Origin: Helicobacter rappini
GTDB taxonomy: Bacteria; Campylobacterota; Campylobacteria; Campylobacterales; Helicobacteraceae
Direction: 5' to 3'
Length of the DNA: 64,000 bases
Assembly: GCF_900198625.1 (NCBI RefSeq)
Contig: NZ_FZPK01000006.1
Location: forward strand, 39,288 to 103,287
In this document: piece by piece, positions 45,265-56,220 of the stretch
Layout: every line of letters begins with the position of its first letter
Position numbering within the stretch: the first letter of the stretch is position 1
Notes under the pieces: model-generated
Told to the model about the DNA's origin: nothing
What the model saw: the letters and a program-made list of their open reading frames with translations, nothing else
The model's database searches: none
Made by a program: the position numbers and the translations under genes

Positions 45265-46095
45265 ATGCAGCAATCAAACACAAATCATATTTTCTTAAAT
45301 GCTTCTGCTGGTAGTGGCAAGACTTTTGCCCTATGTGTGCGTTATATCGCCTTGCTTTTTCAAGGTGTGCCAGCAAATGAGATTCTCACACTCACATTTA
45401 CAAAAAAGGCTGCAAATGAGATGAAAGAGCGTATCACACAGAATCTTTTTTTGCTTTATATCACTCAAGATTCTAAACTTAAAGAAGCAAAAGAGATTTA
45501 TAAAGAAAATTATAAAAAGATTCTAAAACAAAGAGATGATATTATAGAATCTTTGCTTGGCTATAATCTTACAAAAGAGCATATAGAAGCACAAACCACA
45601 AAGGTTTATAAGCATTTCTTACAAGCTGATAAAAAGATAAGCACAATTGATTCTTTTTATACACAAATGTTGCGTAAATTTGCCTTTTTTATCGGTATAA
45701 GAAGAGATTTTGATATGCAAGAAAGTGGGCTAGATGATGAGATTTTTGAATGCTTTTTAGAAAAAATATATACAGATTCACATTTACATGAAACCCTGCT
45801 TTCTTTAACAAATGATTTAAATATTCATATTGATATGACTGCAAATTATGGCACGACACTCACGCTAAAGCAGCTTTTAGCAACTCTTTATGATAAATCC
45901 ATTGAGTTTAGCACAAAACAAGATCTTATACACGCTATGCACCCACTATTTACACAGCAAAAAATACTTGAGTTTGCTAAGAGTTTTATGAGTGATGAGG
46001 TTTTAGAATCTCTTCTCTGTCATGTTGAGAAAAGCGAAACATCTTTGCAAAATGGGCAGGGTGTGGAGTTTGGGACGCAAAATAATGAAAAATGA
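45265..46095 (+). pseudogene. RecB/AddA-like helicase, N-terminal fragment
   Basis: Begins MQQSNTNHIFLNASAGSGKTFALCVRY, the UvrD-type Walker A (ASAGSGKT, about residues 12-19) of RecB/AddA helicase-nucleases. LTLTFTKKAANEMKERI (motif Ia) and STIDSFYTQMLRKFAFFIGI follow. The family is normally about 900 aa or longer with further helicase motifs and a C-terminal nuclease. Here it breaks after about 250 residues at a dispersed repeat (CHVEKSETSLQNGQGVEFGTQNN) and stops at 46095. Start chosen at ATG 45265 (AAAAGG upstream) rather than 45163. The remainder is absent from the window; downstream sequence belongs to hypF. Confidence 0.8.
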
Positions 46096-46170
46096 GAAAT
46101 TAGATTCTACAAAATCTGGCTGGATACAGGATATTGGGGTGCATAATAATGAGAATCTAGATTCTAAAAA
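46018..46170 (+). repeat. composite repeat at recB::hypF junction
   Basis: In order: one palindrome arm (TGTCATGTTGAGAAAAGCGA then AACATCT), a G-rich module (GGGCAGGGTGTGGAGTTTGG then GACGCAAAATAATG), an AGATTCTA octamer, a second G-rich module (GGATACAGGATATTGGGGTG then CATAATAATGAGAA) and another octamer. All of these modules occur elsewhere in unrelated genes, making this a natural recombination site. Confidence 0.75.
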
Positions 46171-47650
46171 ATCCAAAACGCCTACTGCGGAAGTATCTTT
46201 AGATAATGTCAAGGGCTGTGTAGATTCTTGTGTAAGGAATTTATTAGACATAAATGACAAAGCACAAAAAGCAAGCTCTCATGAAAGTGCTAAAAAGGCA
46301 ACGCAGAATCTAGATTCTATCAATCTAACACACAACACGCAAATAAATTCACACTCTCTAAGCATAAGGGCTATGCGTATATCTCGTGGATTTGCACCAT
46401 TGCATATTACAAGCGATACGATTAACTCGGGCAACTTTAGTTCAAATGCAAACCATGCAAATATCCCTTGTCAAAGTAAATCTCACACAAACAATTCTAA
46501 AACAACAAATCTCAACCCAAAGATTTTCCACCTAAACACACTATCCGCTGCATTTGGTGCAATGCAAAAAAGCTCGATTGCCTTTGGATTTCACAATCAT
46601 ATTATAGTAAGTCCTTATATGGGCGATTTATTTACCCCCTATAATGTAGCAAATTTTAGAAAAACTTATGATTACTTCAGCACAAACTATGGCACACCAC
46701 AAGCCCTAATCGCAGATATTCACAATCAATACATAAGCACACAAATCGCAAAAGAGATAGCAAAAGATTCTAAAATCCCGCTCTTTCAAGTCGCACATCA
46801 TCACGCACATTTTAATGCCCTTTTACTTGAATCTAGCATGAAAGGAGGGGTTGGCGTTATCTTTGATGGGAGTGGAATGGGTGATGATGGCACACTTTGG
46901 GGCGGTGAGTTTTTATGTGGAGATTCTAAACAGGTAGAGAGAATCTTGCATTTTAAGCCCTTTAGAATACTTGGTGGTGAAAAGCACATTAAAGACTGCA
47001 AAAGGCTTGCTTATAGCTATGCCATCTGTAATGATATAGCCCCCCTTAAAGCTTTTATAGAATCTAGCTATGATGAGAATGAACGCAAGGCGTTACAAGC
47101 ACTGCATGACACAGGTTTTAATAGTCCTTTGTGTAGCTCTGTTGGGAGATTGTTTGATATAGCGGGATTTATCTTGGGCTTAGAAAGGCTATCTTATGAG
47201 GCACAAAGTGGCGAACTCATCGCATCAAATACACTCAAACTCGCCTATGATATACTCACGCATAAAAACCAGACAATCAACTATAATACCCTTATGCAAA
47301 CTTTCTCTAACATGCCCTATAATCCATATCCCTTTCATATCACACAAAATATGATCGATATGAGTGAGTGTATAGAAATGATGTTTAAAGATCAGCAAAC
47401 AAGTAAAAATAGCGACATGATAGCTGCTAGATTCATAGATACACTTGCGTATTGTATTTTAGAATCTTTAAAGCGTATTGGCACAGATTATGCCTTTTTT
47501 GGTGGCGGTGTATTTGCAAATTACGCCCTTTGCATACGAGTAAAAAAGCTTTTGCATACGCATAATATAAAAGCCTTTTTCCCAAAACTTCCATGTAGCG
47601 ATTATAGCATTAGCATAGGACAGCTTATGTATTTGCAACATTTTGTGTAG
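46091..47650 (+). pseudogene. hypF: HypF carbamoyltransferase, C-terminal fragment
   Basis: HypF makes the thiocarboxamide/cyanide ligand precursor for NiFe-hydrogenase. Only its C-terminal Kae1-like half is present: RAMRISRGFAPLHI (the motif after the YrdC domain), SPYMGDL, the metal site QVAHHHAHFNALLLE, GVIFDGSGMGDDGTLWGGEFL, SVGRLFDIAGFILGLERLSYEAQSGEL and FFGGGVFANYAL. The N-terminal acylphosphatase, zinc-finger and YrdC domains are missing and replaced by repeat-derived sequence joined to a recB fragment in another frame. The open frame runs from 46022, but real hypF sequence starts only at about 46360. The intact protein is about 750 aa, so this copy cannot be functional alone. The boundary I give is approximate. 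Confidence 0.8.
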
Positions 47651-47910
47651 GGGTGTGTTGTGGAATCTTGCTTGGGTGAGAGATACTTTTAGTGGTTGTA
47701 GCTACTTATATAGCCTTTGCATTTTAAACTATCCAACGCTATATATAAACACCTCTTTAACTCTATATAACTTTTTGGCATAGCACTTTTAGATTAAATC
47801 GAAATAGAAGAAAATAAATGAGTAATTATGACTTATTCACGACTGATTTTTGCATTGAATTGTCTCCATTAATTTCAAATCTTTTTATATCTCAATTGAG
47901 AATCTTTTGA

Positions 47911-48975
47911 CTATGAGTCTTTCCTGCCATGTCGTTTGATGTATATTGGACGCCTTTTTACTTGCTCATAAATCCTAGCGATATATTCACCAATGATTCC
48001 AAGAATGATAAGCTGCATGCCACCAATAAATACAATTAAAGCAACAAGCGAAGTCCAACCACGCACAACATTCCCAAAACACAAAGCACCAATAATAGCA
48101 TACAAGCCGTAACCAAGACTAAATAAACTCATCACGAAACCAAGTATAAAAGCAATACGCAAAGGCATGGTGCTAAAGCTAATAAAGCCTTCAACACTAT
48201 ATTTAAAAAGCTTCCATAAACTCCAACCACTACTGCCTTGATGACGCGGAATATTCTCATATTCTAAGCCAATTTTTCTAAATCCCACCCATTCAAACAT
48301 AGCCTTTGAGAATCTATGATATTCACTCATGGAAAGCAGGGCATTTACAACTTGCCTATCAAGCAGTCTGAAATCTCTCACACCAGATTCTAAATGCACT
48401 GATGAGATAAGATTATGCAATGTATAGAATCCTTCTGAAAGCCTTGATCTTATAAATCCTTCACCTGCACGATTAATGCGTCTAGCATAGATTATATCTG
48501 CTTCATTTTGCAACCATTTTTTAAACATTTGTGGCAATAAAAGCGGTGGGTCTTGTAAATCAGCGTCCATAATCACAACACAATCCCCACTACTCTCTTT
48601 AAGCCCTGCATACATAGCTGCTTCTTTGCCAAAATTGCGTGTAAAATCAATTACTTTTATTTCACAATTGTTTGGCGGCATAGTGAGATTATAGGGATTA
48701 GAATCTTGTGTTATAGACTGCTTAGATTCTATAATGTTTTCATTATGGACTGCCAAATCTTTGTCATTTGGGGAATAAGACTGCATAGCTTTTAAGGCAA
48801 GTAGCAATTCTATTGTATTATCCTTGCTACCATCATTTACAAAAATACACTCAAATGTGAGAGTAGTATTGCTGTGATCTTTAGAGATAGAATCCAAAAT
48901 GCTAAAAATCTCTTTGCTAAAAGATTCTAAACTTTTTTGTTCGTTATAGCAAGGAACAACAAGCGAGAGTTTCAT
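47911..48975 (-). CDS. family 2 glycosyltransferase with two C-terminal membrane spans
   Basis: Polyprenyl-phosphate sugar transferase of the GtrB/ArnC/DPM type, which transfers a sugar from a nucleotide to the lipid carrier at the inner membrane. The GT-A core has LSLVVPCYNEQKSLESF (about residues 3-19), FVNDGSKDNT and the metal motif VVIMDADLQDPPLL (about 133-146), then GFIRSRLSEGFYTLHNLIS and YENIPRHQGSSGWSLWKL. Two membrane spans follow (about 273-298 and 307-330). A short insert (about 72-103, with NDKDLAVHNENIIESKQ) is octamer- and module-2-derived. The acceptor sugar is unknown. Isolated on the minus strand upstream of divergent mraY. Confidence 0.8.
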   Translation of the reverse strand: MKLSLVVPCYNEQKSLESFSKEIFSILDSISKDHSNTTLTFECIFVNDGSKDNTIELLLALKAMQSYSPNDKDLAVHNENIIESKQSITQDSNPYNLTMPPNNCEIKVIDFTRNFGKEAAMYAGLKESSGDCVVIMDADLQDPPLLLPQMFKKWLQNEADIIYARRINRAGEGFIRSRLSEGFYTLHNLISSVHLESGVRDFRLLDRQVVNALLSMSEYHRFSKAMFEWVGFRKIGLEYENIPRHQGSSGWSLWKLFKYSVEGFISFSTMPLRIAFILGFVMSLFSLGYGLYAIIGALCFGNVVRGWTSLVALIVFIGGMQLIILGIIGEYIARIYEQVKRRPIYIKRHGRKDS

Positions 48976-49189
48976 AATAAATCCTCAATGTGAATGAAAT
49001 AGGGCGTATTATATCAAATTATTGTCAGTAATAACTTCGTATATTTATTGTTAATCAGATTGGCGACCCATTTACAATGTAAAAAATTTTAGAACAACAA
49101 TTTGATCTTTTATAAAGAGAAAACACCGCAAACACGCAGTAATATAGTAGAATTCCATTTTAGCTTTTATCGACACATTAAGGAAGTTT

Positions 49190-50248
49190 ATGTTTTATGA
49201 ATTGCATGGAATCTTAAATATTACACTATTAAAATACATTACTTTTCGCTCTGGTTTAGCCTTTTTTATTGCCTTTTTGTTGAGTGTGTATTGTATGCCG
49301 CTTTTTATCGCATGGGCTAAGGCAAAAAAGGCTAGTCAGCCCATTTCATCATCTATAAAGGCACATGCAAATAAGAAAGACACGCCGACTATGGGTGGCT
49401 TGGTATTTGTATTTTCTGCGGTTATATCAAGTCTATTTTGTGCAAATCTTAGTAATTCTTATGTGCAAATCGGGCTTATTTGTCTCATTACTTTCATGCT
49501 TATTGGTGCAAGAGATGATTATATGAAGATTTCAGCAAAGAGTAATGCAGGTATGAGTTCAAGAGCAAAATTTTTGCTTTTAGCTTGTGTGGCTCTCATT
49601 TTAAGTGTATGGCTGTATATGTCTGGCTTAAGCACGGATTTTTACATTCCCTTACTTAAAAAGCCCTTAATTACTTTAGAATCTTATTTTATGATTGCTT
49701 TTTGGGTGATTGTATTTCTAGCGACTACAAATGCGGTGAATGTAACCGATGGACTCGATGGATTAGCGACTATTCCTAGCATTTGTGCGCTTGCGTCGTT
49801 GAGTGTATTTGTGTATGTCGGCGGCAATGTCGAGATGGCAAAATATCTGCTTTGGCCCCATATCATAGATTCTGGTGAAGTCGTGGTATTAAGTCTTGCA
49901 ATGATAGGTGCACTCTTTGGCTTTTTGTGGTATAACTGCCATCCCGCACAAGTCTTTATGGGCGATAGTGGGAGTTTAGCTTTGGGTGGCTTTATCGCAT
50001 ATTGTGCCATTGTGTCAAAGAATGAGATTCTATTAATCCTTATGGGGTCTATCTTTGTGATTGAGACTATTTCTGTGATTTTGCAAATTGGCAGCTATAA
50101 ATTGCGACAAAAAAGAATCTTTTTAATGGCACCAATCCATCATCATTTTGAAGCAAAAGGCTGGGCGGAAAATAAAATCATCGTGCGATTTTGGATTATT
50201 GCTATTTTGTCAAACTTGATCGCACTCATTACCTTAAAGATTAGATAG
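49190..50248 (+). CDS. mraY: phospho-N-acetylmuramoyl-pentapeptide transferase
   Basis: Forms lipid I from UDP-MurNAc-pentapeptide and undecaprenyl phosphate in the inner membrane. Ten membrane spans are visible with the family motifs [16 protein letters not shown] (about residues 57-72), [16 protein letters not shown] (about 105-120) with its catalytic Asp pair, [13 protein letters not shown] (about 181-193), [17 protein letters not shown] and [18 protein letters not shown]. Length (352 aa) is normal. It is preceded by AAGGAAG and followed by a hairpin terminator before the convergent lptG. Confidence 0.96.
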   Translation: MFYELHGILNITLLKYITFRSGLAFFIAFLLSVYCMPLFIAWAKAKKASQPISSSIKAHANKKDTPTMGGLVFVFSAVISSLFCANLSNSYVQIGLICLITFMLIGARDDYMKISAKSNAGMSSRAKFLLLACVALILSVWLYMSGLSTDFYIPLLKKPLITLESYFMIAFWVIVFLATTNAVNVTDGLDGLATIPSICALASLSVFVYVGGNVEMAKYLLWPHIIDSGEVVVLSLAMIGALFGFLWYNCHPAQVFMGDSGSLALGGFIAYCAIVSKNEILLILMGSIFVIETISVILQIGSYKLRQKRIFLMAPIHHHFEAKGWAENKIIVRFWIIAILSNLIALITLKIR

Positions 50249-50357
50249 GCTGGAAACTTTTTGCTTTATCAGATTCCAAACAATATGGAGTTATGGCTAC
50301 TTAAGAATAATGAAAACCATGCGCATTAAATCATGGAGTCCCCCCTAGCATACAATC

Positions 50358-50388
50358 TTTGGTATTTTTGCCAAAAAATATTTTTTTT
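50358..50388 (+). terminator. hairpin terminator after mraY
   Basis: TTTGGTA-TTTT-TGCCAAA (50358-50375; 7-bp stem with one G-T pair) followed by AAATA and eight T (50380-50388). It fits an intrinsic terminator for mraY, ending before the convergent lptG gene. Confidence 0.7.
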
Positions 50389-50401
50389 GTAAATTACAAG
50401 A

Positions 50402-51472
50402 TTATATCTCATCTAACTTGCGGTAATAAACAATACTAACAACCAATAATATTCCAAGTGGTACAAGCATACTGAATTCTGGTATAAAAACAGCATTAGC
50501 GTTTAATTTACCAAGTGAGAAAAACACACCCCATACCATCAAAGATAGCACGCTAAGGCTCACTCCAAGCATAGCAAGATTCCCATATCGTGCAAGTGGC
50601 GGGGCATAATATGCAATGATAACACAAAGCATACTGATAAAAAATGGCGTAACAGCAAGGGTATAAAGCACACCTCTTGTGCGTGCCGTATCTGCTCCTT
50701 CTTGCATGAGAATTTGTAATGAATAAAATGCGTCAGTAATGGATATGGCAGGTTTGTTTTTGTAAAATGTATCAAGCACTTTTGGTTTAAAGCCCTTTAG
50801 TGTAGTTGTGGAATCATGCCCTGTGGTTATCATGCCCTTATCGCCTAAGTCATAGCTAGTGGGCAATATTGAAACCTGCGGGTTTAAAAGCTTCCATTCA
50901 TCATTATGAAAATAGCCTTCTTTTGCACGAGTTATACTTACAAGCTTCCTAGAATCTTTGTATTCTGTGTGATAGATTTGTATATTTTCAGCCTTTTGTA
51001 AGAGCGGATATACTTTCTCAAAAAACACATAATCAGTGTTATAGCGGATAAATAAATCTTTAGAAACATCAGCATTATTGCTACTACTCACGATATTATC
51101 TGCCCTTTCTTGCGCATATACAAAATCAGTCGCATTTAAGCCGATATAACCACACACAACAAGATTAATAATAAGAAAAGGGGGATAAAAAATCTTCCTG
51201 CGTGAGTATCCAAGTGATAGCAAGGCTACATACTGATTGCTTTTAATAAGGCTAATGTAGAATACAATAAGTCCAAGCAAAAGGGCTAAGGGCAAAACAT
51301 AATTAAATGCATACATCGCATCAAATGCAAGAAACCATATCGCATTATTAGCAGATTGGGCTAGGGCATCAAAATATTGCAGACTATCCACACAGATAAA
51401 GAAAAACTCTAGTCCACATAAAATCACAAGCGTGGGCTTTAGATACCTTAGGGCAACAAACCAAAAAAACAT
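50402..51472 (-). CDS. LptF/LptG-family LPS export permease (LptG-like)
   Basis: Inner-membrane permease of the LptB2FG complex that extracts lipopolysaccharide. The topology matches the YjgP/YjgQ family: three N-terminal spans (about residues 5-25, 50-75, 95-115), a periplasmic jellyroll domain (about 120-260; TDYVFFEKVYPLLQKAENIQIYH, ARTRGVLYT at the end) and three C-terminal spans (about 270-350). It fits LptG or LptF equally; H. pylori has both at separate loci. The stop lies close to the mraY terminator. Confidence 0.8.
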   Translation of the reverse strand: MFFWFVALRYLKPTLVILCGLEFFFICVDSLQYFDALAQSANNAIWFLAFDAMYAFNYVLPLALLLGLIVFYISLIKSNQYVALLSLGYSRRKIFYPPFLIINLVVCGYIGLNATDFVYAQERADNIVSSSNNADVSKDLFIRYNTDYVFFEKVYPLLQKAENIQIYHTEYKDSRKLVSITRAKEGYFHNDEWKLLNPQVSILPTSYDLGDKGMITTGHDSTTTLKGFKPKVLDTFYKNKPAISITDAFYSLQILMQEGADTARTRGVLYTLAVTPFFISMLCVIIAYYAPPLARYGNLAMLGVSLSVLSLMVWGVFFSLGKLNANAVFIPEFSMLVPLGILLVVSIVYYRKLDEI

Positions 51473-51751
51473 ATATTTCCTTGCTATTTTATTGAGATTC
51501 TATATAGATTATTTGTAAGCAAATATTGTAGCTTGTAATTTATAGTTTTTGGTATTTTGTTGTATGTTAAATTCTTTAGGGTCTGTTTTGAGGGTTGTGT
51601 TTAAATGAGATTAAATCTATTTTTGCACACCAAGCCTTGTATTTACCTATGTGGATTAGGATTCTAAAATCACCCTTATGATCATTCATTATAAAATATG
51701 TTTCCTTTCCAAATAAAAACATTCACTAGGACAAACACATAAAACAAATCA

Positions 51752-53737
51752 TCACAAACTTCGTAATCTAGCGATTTCATCTCTTAGTTGTATTGCCGCT
51801 TCAAAGTCAAGTCGTTTGCTTGCTTCAAGCATTTTTATTTTTAAGTCTTTGATAAGATTTTCTTTTTCTTTTGCTGGGATTTTGTTTTTCTTACTCATTT
51901 TATCATAGACTTTTGTGCTATCTTCTAGTCTTAATTCCTCTTCTACATTGCGGCTTACTGAAGTTGGAATGATTCCATGTTTTTTATTAAATTCTTCTTG
52001 TTTTTTGCGTCTATAAGTCGTTGTATCCATAGCTTTACGCATGGATTTTGTGATTTTTTCTGCGTATAGAATCACCTTGCCATTTACATTTCTAGCAGCC
52101 CGCCCCATTGTTTGTATAAGGCTTGTTTCACTGCGCAAAAAGCCCTCTTTATCTGCGTCCATAATCGCTACAAGGCTAACCTCTGGTAAGTCAAGCCCTT
52201 CCCGCAATAAATTTATCCCTACTAATACATCAAATACGCCTAAACGCAGATTGCGGATTAAGTGATTTCTCTCTATCGCATCGATTTCACTATGTAAATA
52301 TTCAATTTTTATGCCCTCTTTTGCGTAGTATTTTGCGAGTTCTTCGCTCATTTTTTTGGTTAAAGTTGTGATTAATACCCTCTCTTTTCGCTCAACACAA
52401 ACTTTTATTTCTTCTAATAAATCTTTGACTTGGATTCTAGAATCTCTTACTTCAAACTCTGGGTCAAGCAGTCCTGTCGGGCGGATAAGCTGCTCACATA
52501 CATTATCTTTGCTTAGTGATAGCTCTAGCTCTGCTGGTGTGGCAGATACAAATAAAAAGTTAGCCTTTTTGTTAATAAACTCATCAAATTGCAATGGGCG
52601 ATTATCAAGCGCACTAGGCAGTCTAAAGCCATATTCTACCAATACTTCCTTACGGCTTCTATCCCCCGCATACATACCGCCAAATTGTGGCAGGCTTACA
52701 TGGCTTTCATCAACTATTAATAGATAGGGTTTTTTTTTGTATTCAAAATAATCAAGTAGTGAAAAAGGTGTTTCACCCGGTTTCTTCCCTGTTAAATGTC
52801 TCGCATAGTTTTCAATACCTTTGCAAATGCCATTTTCTTTTATCATCTCAAGGTCAAATTCTGTGCGTGATTTTAGCCTTTCATACTCAAGCATTCGATT
52901 TTCACTTTCATAGAATTTCAATCGCTCTTGCAATTCCTGCTCTATCTCTACAATGGCATTTTTTAATCGATTTTCTCCAACAATAAATTGATTTGCCGCA
53001 TAAAGCACATAAGAATCTAGCTCTTTTACCAAAGTGTTATCAAGTGATTCTAATACCGCAATTCTCTCAATCTCATCGCCAAAAAACTCAATGCGTATAA
53101 ACTCCACTTCATTATAAGCCGGGAAGATATCCACCACCTCACCTTTAACGCGAAAAGAGCCACGCTCAAAGCTTGTTTCATTACGCGTATAGCCCATTTC
53201 TACAAGCTTTGTTAAAAGCCTTTTTTGCTGATAGGTTTTAGAGACTTCTAGCTTTTCTATCATGGTAAGGTATTCACTAGGATTTCCTAAACCATAGTTT
53301 GCTGATACACTGGCTATAACTATCACATCATCATAGGCAAGAAGTGAAGTCGTAGCCGATAAACGCAGCCTCTCTAACTCATCATTAATAGAACTATCTT
53401 TTTCTATAAATAGATCTCTACGCGGAATGTAGGCTTCTGGCTGATAGTAGTCAAAATGGCTGATAAAATATTCGACATGATTATGTGGAAAAAAGCTTTT
53501 AAACTCGCTATAAAGCTGAGCGCATAAGGTCTTATTATGACTCATGATAAGTGTTGGCATGTTGAGATTTTGTATAATATTTGCCATGCTAAAGGTCTTA
53601 CCGCTGCCTGTAACGCCTATTAAAGTATTATATTTTTCATTATTATTAATCTGTTTGCATAGGAAATTTATAGCTTGTGGCTGGTCGCCTGCTGGTTTGT
53701 AGTTTGAGGTTAAATTAAATAGATTTGTTTTCATCAT
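51752..53737 (-). CDS. uvrB: excinuclease ABC subunit B
   Basis: Damage-recognition helicase of nucleotide excision repair. Walker [16 protein letters not shown] (about residues 38-52), the beta-hairpin region [25 protein letters not shown] (about 134-158), [28 protein letters not shown], helicase motifs V/VI ([37 protein letters not shown]) and the C-terminal UVR motif ([22 protein letters not shown]) are all present. Length (661 aa) is normal. Two adjacent ATG codons follow AAGGTGTA; either can be the start. Divergent from the coiled-coil gene at 53792. Confidence 0.97.
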   Translation of the reverse strand: MMKTNLFNLTSNYKPAGDQPQAINFLCKQINNNEKYNTLIGVTGSGKTFSMANIIQNLNMPTLIMSHNKTLCAQLYSEFKSFFPHNHVEYFISHFDYYQPEAYIPRRDLFIEKDSSINDELERLRLSATTSLLAYDDVIVIASVSANYGLGNPSEYLTMIEKLEVSKTYQQKRLLTKLVEMGYTRNETSFERGSFRVKGEVVDIFPAYNEVEFIRIEFFGDEIERIAVLESLDNTLVKELDSYVLYAANQFIVGENRLKNAIVEIEQELQERLKFYESENRMLEYERLKSRTEFDLEMIKENGICKGIENYARHLTGKKPGETPFSLLDYFEYKKKPYLLIVDESHVSLPQFGGMYAGDRSRKEVLVEYGFRLPSALDNRPLQFDEFINKKANFLFVSATPAELELSLSKDNVCEQLIRPTGLLDPEFEVRDSRIQVKDLLEEIKVCVERKERVLITTLTKKMSEELAKYYAKEGIKIEYLHSEIDAIERNHLIRNLRLGVFDVLVGINLLREGLDLPEVSLVAIMDADKEGFLRSETSLIQTMGRAARNVNGKVILYAEKITKSMRKAMDTTTYRRKKQEEFNKKHGIIPTSVSRNVEEELRLEDSTKVYDKMSKKNKIPAKEKENLIKDLKIKMLEASKRLDFEAAIQLRDEIARLRSL

Positions 53738-53791
53738 TACACCTTTTTTAGCTACAATTATACAGAAACTTTATTGCCTTAAGGAGAAGTC

Positions 53792-54130
53792 ATGCAAAAT
53801 CATCACAATAATTACAGCGAAAATACGCAGAATACAGAATCTAGCACAGCATCTAACACCACGCAGCAAAAAGAAGGCGTAGGCTTACTACCATTAGTCC
53901 ATGAAGTAAAGCAGCTACTTGAAACAAAGCATAATAAAAAAATCGAAGATTTAGAATTTAAACTACTAGAAAAAGAAGAGAAAATCTCACAAATGGGCTT
54001 AGAGATTAGCACCTTGAAAGCTCAAGGCGAAGAAAAAGATATAGAGATTTATAGAATGCGAGAAGAGATTAATGAAAGCAAAAGGCTTTTAGAGCAATTT
54101 GTAACAACACTAAGCAGAACGCAAGAATAA
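53792..54130 (+). CDS. coiled-coil hypothetical protein divergent from uvrB
   Basis: A 112-residue protein. The first ~30 residues are Asn/Thr/Ser-rich and disordered (including NTESSTASNTT). From residue ~32 to 105 there is a long coiled coil with heptad spacing (VHEVKQLLETKHNKKIEDLEFKLLEKEEKISQMGLEISTLKAQ...). No membrane span or enzyme motif. AAGGAGAAGTC lies directly before the ATG, a strong ribosome site. I recall proteins of this type in Campylobacterota as conserved hypotheticals; no function assigned. Confidence 0.65.
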   Translation: MQNHHNNYSENTQNTESSTASNTTQQKEGVGLLPLVHEVKQLLETKHNKKIEDLEFKLLEKEEKISQMGLEISTLKAQGEEKDIEIYRMREEINESKRLLEQFVTTLSRTQE

Positions 54131-54427
54131 TAGCGGAATATCAAATATCTGTGAATCAATATAGCACAAATATAGAATCTACACAGAATGTAGCTAAAAA
54201 TCCTGTTGTTAAACAAATAGAAAAGAGTTTAGATTCCAGCTATTTGAATAAGTTGTGAATTGTAGGATACGATTATTTACTAGGTTGAAATCTTATGCAA
54301 AAAGATAGGCAATAGGTTAAAATATTTTCAAGCAGGTTTTTAAGGCGATATCACCAAATTTAGGTAATAGCCAAGCTAACAATATAGAATCCAAAACACA
54401 TTAAGAAAACTATATGGAATTAAACCC
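54131..54427. other. spacer before queA
   Basis: About 300 nt, AT-rich, with AGAATCTA octamers at about 54175 and 54386. No hairpin terminator, RNA gene or ORF recognised. Confidence 0.4.
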
Positions 54428-55558
54428 ATGTCAAAAGATTTAGATTTATCAAGTTATGATTTTACATTACCAAATGATTTGATTGCAACAGAGCCTATCA
54501 AACCAAAAGAAAATGCTAAGCTCTTAATCTATCATAATGGTAAAATAACACATACAACATTTTATGAGTTATTTAACTATATCCCAAAAGATTATCTCAT
54601 CGTGTTAAATGATACAAGGGTGATAAATGCAAGACTTTTTGCAAATAAACTCTCTTTGGAATCTCTTCATAAAACACAGATTCTAAATGACTCAATACTC
54701 CCAACAAAAAGAGAAATATTCTATCATAAACACCTTTCTAATAATCTTCATCTAGTCCAAATAAAAGGTAAGGCAAAATTACATGATATATTTACATTGC
54801 AATATAACAATACAAATGTATTTATACAAGTAGTAGATATAAAAGATGATGGATATAAAATAGTCTCTTTTTTTACCTTAAAAGACATCTCAGCATTAAA
54901 GCAAAACTTACTACAAAATCATGCAGAAAAACTATCACAAGAAAAAGTTTTATCCCTGTTGCAAACATGTGGCAATATCCCCTTACCACCTTATATGAAA
55001 CGAGAAAGCACAGAAAAAGATTCTAAAGATTATCAAAGCATTTTTGCTAGAAATGAAGGTTCAGTAGCAGCACCCACTGCAAGTTTGCATTTTTCAGAAT
55101 CTATGTTTAAATATTTAAAAGAAAACTATAATCATGCGTTTGTAACCCTGCATGTTGGGGCAGGCACTTTTAAACCTATAACTTGTGAAAATATATTAAA
55201 TCATAAAATACACACAGAATCTTGCATAATCGCAAAAAAAGAAGCACAAAAGATTCTAGAATCTAAAAAGATTCTATGTGTTGGCACGACTGCTATGCGT
55301 AGTGTAGAATGGCTTATAAGAGAGAATGTAGCACAGATAGAAAGTGATATTATGGGTGAGAATGCGATATTTCTAAACCCATTTAATCCACCTAAAAAAG
55401 TAAAAGCTTTGCTTACAAATTTTCATTTACCAAAATCAAGTTTATTAATGCTTGTAAGTAGCATTATCGGTAGAAAAGAAACACTTAGAATCTATGAAGA
55501 AGCAATAGCAAATAAATACAGATTCTATTCCTATGGCGATGGTATGCTTATTATTTAA
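54428..55558 (+). CDS. queA: S-adenosylmethionine:tRNA ribosyltransferase-isomerase
   Basis: Penultimate enzyme of queuosine synthesis, adding the epoxycyclopentane ring to preQ1-tRNA. The family start LSSYDFTLPNDLIATEPIKPKENAKLL, DYLIVLNDTRVINARLF, GNIPLPPYMKRE, YQSIFARNEGSVAAPTASLHFS and LHVGAGTFKPI are intact, as is the end MLVSSIIGRKETLRIYEEAI...YSYGDGMLI. Length 376 aa is slightly above usual, with small Lys/Asp/Ser additions (TEKDSKDYQ). Start at the ATG 54428. Confidence 0.95.
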   Translation: MSKDLDLSSYDFTLPNDLIATEPIKPKENAKLLIYHNGKITHTTFYELFNYIPKDYLIVLNDTRVINARLFANKLSLESLHKTQILNDSILPTKREIFYHKHLSNNLHLVQIKGKAKLHDIFTLQYNNTNVFIQVVDIKDDGYKIVSFFTLKDISALKQNLLQNHAEKLSQEKVLSLLQTCGNIPLPPYMKRESTEKDSKDYQSIFARNEGSVAAPTASLHFSESMFKYLKENYNHAFVTLHVGAGTFKPITCENILNHKIHTESCIIAKKEAQKILESKKILCVGTTAMRSVEWLIRENVAQIESDIMGENAIFLNPFNPPKKVKALLTNFHLPKSSLLMLVSSIIGRKETLRIYEEAIANKYRFYSYGDGMLII

Positions 55559-55611
55559 TTGTGTATAATATTTGCTTATTAGAATTTTAAGATATTTACA
55601 AAGGTTAGAAT

Positions 55612-56211
55612 ATGGCTTTTATGCGGGGCAAAGAGCTTACAAAATGGCGTATTTTCATACTCAAGAAATATATAAAGTTTAAGATATTTTTACATAATAT
55701 AGATTATATTCTTGTATTTTTTATTGCCCTTTTATTGTTTAGCTTTGCTTCCTTGCTACTTTTTAAACAAAAAGGCGTTCAATATGATTATGCAGAAGAG
55801 ATTCCAAAGCTTGAGATGTTTGACTTTACCCTGCATCGCTTTAATGCAGAGCATGTCGATATGATTGTAAAAGCAAGTAGGGGTATGCAATATAAAGATA
55901 AGGAAGTATATATTGACTTTTTTGGCAGTCGCTTTAATGAGGATTTAAGCACAGAGACACTAGAGGGACAGGAAGTCTGGCATAAAGGTGATGAATACGA
56001 CTTTGTAAATGGAATCAATTATACAAAAAGTCCAGATAGAAAGTTTTTTTCAGAAAAAGGTGTATATAATACGCTAACAGAAGTATTCATAGGAAAAGGG
56101 AAATTTTTCATAGAAGATACAGATATGACAACAAATGGGGAAAACATATTCTATGATAAAGAAACAGATATTATCAAAGCAAAAAACATTAAAACAACAC
56201 TTATAAGATAA
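55612..56211 (+). CDS. lptC: LptC-like LPS transport protein
   Basis: A 199-residue protein with a cytoplasmic N-terminus, one membrane anchor (about residues 31-53, YILVFFIALLLFSFASLLLF) and a periplasmic beta-jellyroll (GMQYKDKEVYIDFFGSRF, FFSEKGVYNTLTEVFIGKG, NGENIFYDKETDIIKAKNI). It matches LptC, which hands LPS from LptFG to LptA. The gene for LptA follows 9 nt downstream, which strongly supports the assignment. AAAGG lies about 8 nt before the ATG. Confidence 0.8.
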   Translation: MAFMRGKELTKWRIFILKKYIKFKIFLHNIDYILVFFIALLLFSFASLLLFKQKGVQYDYAEEIPKLEMFDFTLHRFNAEHVDMIVKASRGMQYKDKEVYIDFFGSRFNEDLSTETLEGQEVWHKGDEYDFVNGINYTKSPDRKFFSEKGVYNTLTEVFIGKGKFFIEDTDMTTNGENIFYDKETDIIKAKNIKTTLIR

Positions 56212-56220
56212 AGGATAGAA

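Noticed and set aside
52730..52738. A/T9 tract in uvrB as a phase switch
   Set aside because: It encodes conserved Lys residues in an intact, essential-type repair gene; the frame is open and nine A/T is within the normal range here.
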